From assembly GCF_000004195.4 (NCBI RefSeq), contig NC_030682.2, positions 154,410,872 through 154,474,871 of the forward strand: 64,000 nt of DNA, read 5' to 3'. The translations under genes were made by a program, and so were the position numbers. This DNA comes from Xenopus tropicalis. Taxonomy: Eukaryota; Chordata; Amphibia; Anura; Pipidae. The notes under the pieces were generated by a model that was not told the DNA's origin, ran no database searches, and saw only the letters and a program-made list of their open reading frames with translations. Each line of letters begins with the position of its first letter. Within the stretch, counting starts at the first letter, position 1. Of this stretch, positions 56,258 through 64,000 are shown one piece after another.

Positions 56258-57783
56258 ACATTTTCAAGGAGAAGTTAATCCCCTCATTGTTTTCTGTTTC
56301 ACTCAGTTTCAAGGAGAAATCAATCCCCTCATAAGGGCTGATTCACTAAAGTGCGTTAAAACGTGCGCTATTTATAGCGTGCGTTAAAAATTTTATTGTG
56401 TCTAAATTTTGCGCGACTTAACACACGATTCACTATAAGCATACTTGCGCTAATTTACGCGCGATATTGCATGCGTTATTTAACTCGCAAAGACTATTTT
56501 CGTTCGGTATTTGAAGGTACATGCGCTAATCAACGCCCACGTATAGTCGCAGCATATAAATTGTCGCCACATATAAATGGTAGCATATAAATAGTAGCAT
56601 ATAATTAGTAGCTGCTTATAAATAGTAGGCGCTAGTGATGAGCGAATCTGTTCATTTATCTTTAGCGAAAGACTGCAAAGTCCACATTTTATTGCCAAAA
56701 GCTCATTAACTGTACTTTTCTATAATTATCGCCTGCCTCAAGTAGGTTTTAATTTTCGCATAGCCTAATGCGATATTTAGCTCGTCTAAGTGTTTGTGAA
56801 TCATGCATTAGTATTCTTTTCAGCGCGCTAATAAACGCATGTGTGAAAATGAACGCATGCGGTCGCATGAAAATTAACGCATGCGATATGCGACTTAACG
56901 CACGCGGTAATACTGTAGTGAATTACGTGCTAATTTTTGCGTCTATTTTAACGCAAAAAAACGTGCGATAAAACTTATCGCACTTTAGTGAATCAACCCT
57001 ATTGTTTTCTGTTTCACCCAATTTCAAGGAGAAATCAATCTCCTCATTGTTTTGTTTCATCCAGTTTCAAGGAGAAATCAATCCCCTCATTGTTTTCTGT
57101 TTCACCCAGTTTCAAGGAGAAATCAATCCACTCATTGTTTTCTGTTTCACCCAGTTTCAAGGAGAAATCAATCCACTCATTGTTTTCTGTTTCACCCAGT
57201 TTCAAGGAGAAATCAATCCCCTCATTGTTTTCTGTTTCACCCAGTTTCAAGGAGAAATCAATCCACTCATTGTTTTCTGTTTCACCCAGTTTCAAGGAGA
57301 AATCAATCCACTCATTGTTTTCTGTTTCACCCAGTTTCAAGGAGAAATCAATCCACTCATTGTTTTCTGTTTCACCCAGTTTCAAGGAGAAATCAATCCA
57401 CTCATTGTTTTCTGTTTCACCCAGTTTCAAGGAGAAACTAATCCCCTCATTGTTTTCAGTTTCACCCAGTTTCAAGGAGAAATCAATCCACTCATTGTTT
57501 TCTGTTTCACCCAGTTTCAAGGAGAAATCAATCCACTCATTGTTTTCTGTTTCACCCAGTTTCAAGGAGAAATCAATCCACTCATTGTTTTCTGTTTCAC
57601 CCAGTTTCAAGGAGAAACTAATCCCCTCATTGTTTTCTGTTTCACCCAGTTTTAAGGAGAAACTAATCCCCTCATTGTTTTCTGTTTCACCCAGTTTCAA
57701 GGAGAAACTAATCCCCTCATTGTTTTCTGTTTCACCCAGTTTCAAGGAGAAGTCAATCCGCTCGTTGTTTTCTGTTCACCCAG
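56258..57783. repeat. 45-bp minisatellite, interrupted by a MITE
   Basis: About 19 units of TTTCAAGGAGAAATCAATCC followed by ACTCATTGTTTTCTGTTTCA and CCCAG. About two units lie before the MITE at 56334-57000 and about 17 after. The unit is 15 codons long, so frames on both strands stay open with a fixed 15-residue repeat (FKEKSIHSLFSVSPS on +, LGETENNEWIDFSLK on -). No start context or partner exon supports a gene. Confidence 0.95.
56334..57000. mobile_element. MITE of the GGGCTGATTCACTAAAG family (about 667 bp)
   Basis: Left end AGGGCTGATTCACTAAAGTG, right end the complement of AGGGTTGATTCACTAAAGTG. The right half, read in reverse, matches the left 300 bp of the larger element starting at 61709, so this is its internally deleted relative. 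It splits the 45-bp array. The target duplication is unclear (ATA and ATT). Confidence 0.85.
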
Positions 57784-57785
57784 TT

Positions 57786-58050
57786 TCAATTACCAAACAA
57801 GTGGCCAAGCGGCCAAGTATACCCTGTGACCAGAATGCGCAAGTATTCTGTTACCAAACAAGTAGCCAAAGTGGCCAAGTATACCCTGTGACCAGACTGA
57901 GCAAGTATTCAATTACCAAACAAGTGGTTAAAGGGGCCAAGTATACCCTGTGACCAGACTGAGCAAGTATTCAATTACAAAACAAGTGGCCAAAGTGGCC
58001 AAGTATACCCTATGGGCAACCTGAGCAAGTATTCCATTACCAAACAAGTG
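57786..58050. repeat. ~61-bp tandem repeat, about 4 copies
   Basis: Units of ATTACCAAACAAGTGGCCAA followed by GTGGCCAAGTATACCCTGTG and ACCAGACTGAGCAAGTATTC. Starts directly after the 45-bp array. Confidence 0.92.
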
Positions 58051-58486
58051 GCCAGTATAAAGCACTTATTTGAAGTTGGGCTATTCTCACTGAGCTTTCC
58101 CTTTTCTTTTTAAATAGGGCAATTTGTTCTAGGCCCCCAATCTACCGTTAAACAAACCCCTCCCTTCAAAAGAAGCAGAGCAGCTCATTATCAGGGGCTT
58201 CTCAGTGAGCTGATAGTTAATTTTATGAGCTTCCCTGAAGTTCTAAATAGAAACTGGCTACATCTTTAGTGCCAGAAATAACGACCATAGATACTCTCTG
58301 CTTATTGCTTTAATTAATGAAAGAAATGTGTTCGGCACAAACCTACTGATTGGGCTCATTGGGAAGGGTGGGATCTACTGCAACATGTGACTTCTCTTTC
58401 CCAAACTGGCCAATCATATTTACTATTCTCCTCTAACAGAGAAACAACCAGTGACAAGGAGCATGGAGGCAACAAAGGCAGGTTTG
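58051..58486. other. Intergenic, no feature recognised
   Basis: Non-repetitive, AT-rich. No coding or RNA signal seen on either strand. Confidence 0.4.
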
Positions 58487-58800
58487 CTACTGGGAAGTAC
58501 TGGGGAGTACTGGGAAATACTGGGGGAGTACTGAGAAGTGCTGGGAAATATTGGGAAATACTGAAATGTACTGGGGAGTACTGGGAAATACTGAAGAGTA
58601 CTGAGAAGTGCTGGGAATATTGGGAAATACTGGAATGTACTGGGGAGTACTAGGAAATACTGAGAAGTACTGGGAAGTACTGGGAAATATTGGAAAATCC
58701 TGGAAAGTACTGGGGAGTACTGGGAAACACTGGGAAGTACTGGGAAACACTGAGAAGTACTGGGAAACACTGAGAAGTACTGGGAAACATTGGGAAATAT
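58487..58800. repeat. 10-bp minisatellite (TACTGGGAAA type)
   Basis: Thirty or so decamers of the form TACTGGGAAA, TACTGGGGAG and CACTGAGAAG. Open frames across it on both strands follow from the repeat. Confidence 0.94.
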
Positions 58801-59248
58801 TCTCAAAGGAAACTTTCAGCAAAATTTTGAGATAAGGGAAAATTCTATTACACCTTAAATAAGAATTCCAGGGAGTGTGGCTTACAATGGACATGGGAAG
58901 AAGAGGAATACAGAGCTACAGGGGTAAATATCATACCCCCCACCCTCCATCTGGAGCTAAAGCCCAAGAACACCAGGCAGTAATTCTGCGGCTGCAATCC
59001 TGCGAAACAACAGCGCGGCCTCCGTAAGGGCAACAACAACAAGTTCTGTTCCTTAAGTTAATATATTATATAAAGCCAAGATTACCTTTATACCCTATGG
59101 AAGATTTTTTAACCATACCGGTGAGATTATTTCCCAGATACCATTGGATGGAGTTTGATTCTGTATGGCAGGGGAAAGCCATTCCCAAACTACACATTTA
59201 AATAACATTTTGACAAATGGGGCGACTTCAGAACATTTGGAGAAAAAA
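58801..59248. other. Intergenic, no feature recognised
   Basis: Ordinary sequence between the decamer array and an inverted repeat. No signal I can name. Confidence 0.4.
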
Positions 59249-59495
59249 GAGAATTTTACTTACCTTCTTGATGTAAATTCTATTTCTTCTAGTCCCGACA
59301 TGGGTAGCATTGCCCCTCCCCCACGGGAGGTTGGACCTGTAACAAAGCCAATTAAAATGAATCCTGCCCTATAAGACCATGTGACTTCCTTCTCACCACT
59401 GTTATACATTGGCCATAGCAGTACAGGAAGCAGAATTGGGATGGGAAACCCTAGAAGAAATAACATTTATGCCAAGAAGGTAAGTGAAATTCTCT
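59249..59495. repeat. Inverted repeat with acceptor- and donor-like sites on both strands
   Basis: Two ~45-bp arms (59249-59293 and 59451-59495) face each other. Each contains TTTCTTCTAG on one strand and AAGAAGGTAAGT on the other. On + this gives an acceptor ending at 59292 and a donor at 59480; on - the mirrored pair. The spacer is not palindromic. Probably part of a frog interspersed repeat. Confidence 0.8.
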
Positions 59496-59882
59496 GTTTC
59501 TTCTGTGTCCCCCCATGTCAGTACTCATGGGATCTACCAAGCCCCGCCCCACAAACAGTAAGGGGTGGGATACAAAGGTACAAACCCAACAAGAGCTAGA
59601 AAGGCCAAACACAAGGCCAACATCCCGTAGAGGAAACAGGGACACTGATGAATCCCTAAAAATGAGACCAGAATGCTGAGCAACCAAAAGAACAACAACA
59701 ATGCCCCAAGGTGTTGGTAAGGGGCTGACAACCAAAGCTCAATATCCCAACTACTGAATATAATATGAGACAAGCAAACCAGAGCAAGAAATGGCCATTC
59801 CCTGTGACAAGGGTTCCCTCACAGACACGAGGGCCTTTCCCAAAATGCTCACCGCACAAACAACCATAATCCTGGCATAAGA
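59496..59882. other. Intergenic, no gene recognised
   Basis: No family resemblance in any frame. May be the continuation of the repeat at 59249. Confidence 0.35.
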
Positions 59883-60095
59883 ACAAGTACTGTGCAAGCA
59901 ACAGAGACACTGCAGCACTCAGAGCCCACTAAGCCCAACCAAACTGGGGAACATAAAGCTAATGACCCAGTAACACTGGTACAAGTACTGTGCAAGCAAC
60001 AGAGACACTGTAGCACTCAGAGCCCACTAAGCCCAACCAAACTGGGGAATATAAAGCTAATGACCCAGTAACACTGGTACAAGTACTGTGCAAGC
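59883..60095. repeat. 98-bp tandem duplication, about 2.2 copies
   Basis: ACAAGTACTGTGCAAGCAAC occurs at 59883, 59981 and 60079. The units between differ by a few bases. Confidence 0.92.
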
Positions 60096-60804
60096 AACTG
60101 ATAATGCTAAAACAACTAACAGTCTGCCCACCATTCTAAACCAGTCATAATGCAAGTAACCAATGGTGCAGAAGCCAGGCAATGCACATCAATGTTGCAC
60201 GAGCTAGCCGGCCTGAATGCAACCAACTGGTGCACCAATACAAAACCAAATGTGAATCCATGGGCACTCCCGCTGCAAACATGCCAACGTTTGGTTCAAG
60301 CAACCCTGCAAGCACTGAAACCAAAGTCAGAAGCCCGGGAGGCAATGACCCTAGCCTTCTCTAGAACTGCCAGAGGGCAGACCCTCATACATGTCCATGG
60401 CCCATGGCTACCCTAACAGCCGCGCTTGCCAAAAGACAACACAAGGCTATAACCAAGGCAAAGCCCATAATCCACATGCACACCAAACAAAAGTGGTCAC
60501 TGACACCAAAGGCTATCCCGAGACCAGCTAACACGTGAGCCAATCCCCCAGGAAAAGGTCAGCAACCACAAGCATCCAGGGACATGAAAGACCATTAAGC
60601 CCACAACAGCAAGGACCCGCAGCCATGCGAGCAATGGGCCAAACCTAAACCCACAGGTGCATGAGTCAAAGGCCAAAACAAGGGCCCATTGCCACGCAAG
60701 TCCATAGGACAACACAAGGGCCAAAGGCAATGGCAAGGACCAGCACCACATAAGCCGAAAAAAGCTAGATTGAGCAGCATCCACCCAGAGCCAGCAGCCA
60801 AGGG
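60096..60804. other. Intergenic, no gene recognised
   Basis: CCA- and CAA-rich wording, perhaps a highly decayed edge of the following array (60600-60800 has scattered GCCAAGGGCCA-like pieces). Long frames on both strands are compositional. Confidence 0.4.
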
Positions 60805-61415
60805 CCACGCGAGCCAAGGGCCACAAAAGGGGCCCGTGGACACGCATGCCAAGGGCCACAACAGGGGCCAGCAGACACATGAGCCAAGGGCCACAACAGG
60901 GGCCAGCAGACATGCGAGCCAAGGGCCACAACAGGGGCCAGCAGACACTCGGGCCAAGGGCCACAACAGGGGCCAGTGGACACGCAAGCCAAGGACCACA
61001 ACAGGGGCCAGCGGACACACAAGCCAAGGACCACAACAGGGGCCAGGGAACCCTCGAGCCAAGGGCCACAACAGGGCCCAGCGGACACGCAAGCCAAGGG
61101 CCACAACAGGGGCCAGTGGACACGCAAGCCAAGGACCACAACAGGGGCCAGCAGACAAGCAAGCGAAGGACCACAACAGGGGCCAGGGAACACTCGATCC
61201 AAGGGCCACAACAGGGCCCAACGGACACACAAGCCAAGGGCCACAACAGGGACCAGTGGACACGCAAGTCAAGGCTCACAACAGGGGCCAGCAGATACAC
61301 AAGCCAAGGGCCACAACAGGGGCCAGCAGACACGCAAGCCAAGGGCCACAACAGGGGCGAGCGGACAAACAAGCCAAGGGCCACAACAGGGGCCAGCGGA
61401 CACGCGAGCCAAGGA
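60805..61415. repeat. 35-bp minisatellite
   Basis: About 17 units of AGCCAAGGGCCACAACAGGG followed by GCCAGCAGACACGCA. The 35-bp period makes three frames of a strand carry the same 35-residue repeat, producing open frames on both strands that I do not call genes. Confidence 0.95.
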
Positions 61416-61708
61416 GGAACAATACTGCTAGAGCAGAGCAAACCCCCAACCAGTGCTGGAAGTGCCTGGTGAAATAAAGAGCACAAATACCTGCTGTGTC
61501 TTCACAGAGGACTCAGGCACAGGATAAACAAGTAGCAAAAGTTTGCAAAGTGCCCCAGGTATACACAAGCACCTACCCAGAAAGCATTGCTTGCCAGCAG
61601 AATGCAAACTCCAGTCAAACCTTGGGTAATGGCTGCTAATTGTGAGCACACAATATGAGAGAGGCAGGAGAAACAATACTGCTGAAGCAGTGCAACACCA
61701 ACAGCTAT
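61416..61708. other. Intergenic spacer before the transposon
   Basis: No feature recognised. CAGAGCAAACCCCCAACCAG and the later GAAACAATACTGCTGAAGCA suggest a diffuse repeat, without clear boundaries. Confidence 0.35.
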
Positions 61709-62323
61709 GGGGCCTGATTCACTAAAGTGCGATAAAATTTATCGCACGGTTTTTTGCGTTAAATAAGTCGCGATAATTAGCGCACGATTCACCATAGTAT
61801 TATCGCCTGCGTTAAGTCGCCATTTTCGCATGCGGTATTTTTCGCGCTGGTTTTAACGCATGTGTTAATTTTTGCGCTGAAAAGAATACGATCGCATTAT
61901 TCACAAACACTTAGGCGCGCTAAATATCGCATTGGTCTATGCGAAAATTAACACCTACTACAGGCAGGCAAAAAATTATAGAAAAGTACAGTAAATGAGT
62001 TTTTGGCAATAAAATATGGAATTACAGTGTTATTTATTCAAGTCTGTGTCTTTTTACTCAATTTTACTAAAGTCTTGGCATGTATGGAATTTCGCTACTA
62101 ATATACAGTACTATAGCGGTGAATATTTAGTCGGATAATATACAGTACTATAGCGGTAAATATTTAGTAGCGCAAAATACATTACATTTTGGCGATTTCT
62201 TTTGTCGCGACTTTGTAATCTCGCGACTGGCAGACATTTTGTAGCTATTTTGTAATCTCGTGACATGTGCGACTCGGGGCCATTTTGTGTCATTGAGCCT
62301 GCAGTCACACTACAGAGAGGATC

Positions 62324-63080
62324 ATGCCTGGGGTTTCTAATCTGCTACCAGGGGAGAGGCGCTATATTATCACCATGCTCCTGCGCTCAGGATATGACGA
62401 CCCGCCGCTGGGGCCCTTAGGGGTCCACGAGAGGAAGAGGGCAATCCTGCGCGAGCTAAGAGAAGGTTTGCTCGCCGGGTTTGCCCTTGATGTGGACCCC
62501 TGCCAGCTCCAGCACCTGTGGTCTGACCTGAAGCGCAGGAATTCAGACCTGGTGGCTGAAATTGCGGAAGGTAATTATTGTACTTTATTATGCTTTTACA
62601 GTATACGTTCAGTAAAAGATTTAGCAAGTAATTTGAACTAAAGGTACAAATGTCAGGGATGATGAAAGCAACATAGTAACATAGTAAGTTGGGTTAAAAA
62701 AAGACATACGTCCATCACGTTCAACCATAATGCCAGTGAGGAACTGAAACGTTGGTCACAATAAACCTCTGAATATTATTTCACATCTTTGTGACTCCTT
62801 GTGAAAATCCTGTGTGTGCCGTCACCCCATGCCTGTCTAGATTTTGTTTTGCCACAGGCACCCAGGTATTATTGTTCCTTATGGTGTGCAGCTTCCCAGC
62901 ACTTCCTAATGTATATATATATATATATACGTAGAGAAATGTCGGCACTCACAGGATTTCCACATAGGGTCAAACCCTATGTGGAAATCCTGTGAGTGCC
63001 GACATTTCTCTACGTGTTTAACTTTTAGCTCGGGCACCTAGGTATTGCATTTTGGATGGTGTGCTCCCTATTTTGGACTT

Positions 63081-63140
<60 letters not shown>

Positions 63141-63619
63141 TCTATTTTCAAATACATATGCATAAATGAGTTTAAAGCAGGGGGGAAGCAGCAGGGAGCG
63201 GCCCATAGTGTGAGTCATTTGGGGAAGGGCCACGAATGTTTTAGGGGGCCCTGGCTAACAATGTCTGTGTGTCCTTTGTATTGATGTGAGGGTTCACAGG
63301 GGGAGGGGCCATTGGGGGCGTGGGAGGAGGGAGGCCCAAAAATTGTGAGGGGCCCTGTTATTTATAATGGTGTATGAATGTATGTATATTTATATATATA
63401 TAATATATTACACAAAATAAAATCTTGCAATACTATCTCACAGAACTTCAGCTGGCACCTCATCCCCAGGCACAACCGCAGGCCCTCCAGGCTCCTGTGG
63501 CCCCCGCGGCCCACCAGACTCAAGCGCCCCCGAGGCCCCAGCACCCGGCCAGGCAGCAGCACCCGCCCAGGCCCCAGAGGCCCGACCTCCAGCGGCCCCA
63601 GATGTCCAACCTCCAGTAA
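62324..63619 (+). CDS. Myb/SANT-like DNA-binding protein of a DNA transposon, two exons (140 aa)
   Basis: Join of 62324-62570 and 63444-63619. Donor GTAATT at 62571, acceptor CTCACAG ending at 63443; the split codon gives Glu and the frame stays open to TAA at 63617-63619. Residues about 8-85 look like the Myb/SANT-like fold of NAIF1-type and Harbinger accessory proteins: LPGERRYIITMLLRSGY, a helix HERKRAILRELREGLLAGFA, then the diagnostic QLQHLWSDLKRRNSDLVAEI. The second exon is a Gln/Pro/Ala-rich tail (QALQAPVAPAAHQTQAPPRP). Such proteins bind the transposon ends and bring the transposase into the nucleus; that role is inferred from the family. The 5' region has no clear TATA box. The 873-bp intron contains repeats. 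It may be a live transposon gene or a domesticated one. Confidence 0.72.
62672..62737 (-). mobile_element. CR1-like LINE 3' tail fragment
   Basis: Reverse complement of the last ~65 bp of the CR1 fragment at 50145-50817 (AACATAGTAAGTTGGGTT, then AAGACATACGTCCATCACGT). Inside the intron of the Myb/SANT-like gene. Confidence 0.85.
62929..63015. repeat. Perfect 42-bp palindrome with 3-base loop
   Basis: Left arm 62929-62970 (ACGTAGAGAAATGTCGGCAC and onward to CACATAGGGT), loop CAA, right arm 62974-63015, exactly complementary at all 42 positions. It lies just after a (TA)n run, in the intron of the Myb/SANT-like gene. Confidence 0.97.
63082..63140. repeat. (TA)n(CA)n microsatellite
   Basis: About 19 TA followed by 10 CA dinucleotides, in the intron of the Myb/SANT-like gene. 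Confidence 0.95.
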
Positions 63620-64000
63620 TGTGTCATTATTTTTCCTTCCTTGATATGGTATTCTATACTTTCATGTAATTTTCCCTACACTCTTACATTTATCAGTAAC
63701 ACATCAATATGCTATATGGGTTAAATGTTTGCAAATATTCTGCCAACAATTTTGCCTTTAGCCCATTTTGCTGAATAGTAAAACTTGTGTTAATTAGTAC
63801 GTAGCGTATTTTCTGGCGAGTGTGATAACTGCCAATCCAATGTTTTGTTGCCAGAATAATTGCAATATTAAATTTGTCCCCGTTTAATAAAGTGCCCATA
63901 ACATATTTGCCGTTTATTCTGTGTCTAAAATCTCCTACTTAATTTAAGCCACTTTAGCAAACGGACCCCTAAGTATTTGGCTAAATATTCTTAAATGCCC
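63620..64000. other. Sequence after the Myb/SANT-like gene, no further gene seen
   Basis: AT-rich, no open frame of interest, no GATTCACTAAAG terminus. Probably inside the transposon, before its transposase. Confidence 0.4.

Larger units (their letters stand above)
61709..64000 (+). mobile_element. Left part of a larger DNA transposon (Harbinger-like) with a Myb/SANT gene, cut by the window edge
   Basis: Starts GGGGCCTGATTCACTAAAGT, the same terminal sequence as the MITE at 56334-57000. The first 300 bp also match that MITE in reverse. Downstream lies a two-exon gene for a Myb/SANT-like protein, the second gene that Harbinger elements carry besides the transposase. No right terminus and no DDE transposase is seen before 64000, so the element must continue if it is complete. 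The left flank is GCTAT; no duplication can be judged. Confidence 0.65.

Noticed and set aside
60497..61486. 329-codon minus-strand and 262-codon plus-strand open frames
   Set aside because: Both are mostly translations of the 35-bp minisatellite; no family features.

Overview
The window is vertebrate nuclear DNA, most likely from a frog of the Xenopus type. I infer this from spliced genes with GT-AG introns and from the repeats: an L1-type LINE with both ORFs open, CR1-like LINE 3' ends with a tail I associate with frog genomes, hAT and Harbinger-like MITEs, and a gypsy-type LTR element. Nothing looks bacterial or viral. The species is not proven by the sequence.

One host gene runs on the + strand from before base 2667 to 55458. 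Seventeen phase-compatible exons (2,486 coding bases, 827 complete codons plus stop) encode the C-terminal part of a WD-repeat protein of the WDR97/WDR87 type. The 5' part lies left of the window. Exons are 54-237 bp, and the rest of the 52.8 kb is intron.

Most introns longer than about 500 bp are filled by their own minisatellite. By intron: ~23 bp (upstream), TACTC-type (1), 29 bp (2, almost 10 kb), 13-17 bp (3), 38 bp (4, 9 kb), ~153 bp (6), 49 bp (7), 40 bp (9), 100 bp (10), 12 bp (11), 30 and 37 bp (12), ~155 bp (13), 43 and ~92 bp (14), 49 bp (15). Several show higher-order duplications. The intron 4 array starts exactly on the exon 4 splice donor and repeats a donor-like motif about 200 times. 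The unit in introns 6 and 13 is derived from the CR1 LINE and lies in opposite orientations on either side of exons 7-13.

Mobile elements: an L1 with intact ORF1 and ORF2 (minus strand, 5715-11356) inside the intron 1 array; a 309-bp hAT MITE present four times inside the intron 4 array, each with the same 8-bp target duplication; a gypsy-type element without pol (minus strand, 40542-46816) with a gag-like ORF, a long Pro/Ala/Val/Ser-rich repeat tract and two unlike LTRs; a CR1 3' fragment just upstream of exon 14.

Downstream of the gene (55459-64000) are a Harbinger-like MITE, a 45-bp array split by a second MITE, further minisatellites, a symmetric inverted repeat with splice signals on both strands, and at the right edge the start of a larger DNA transposon. 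That transposon shares its end with the second MITE and carries a two-exon Myb/SANT-like DNA-binding gene. Its transposase, if present, would lie beyond base 64000.
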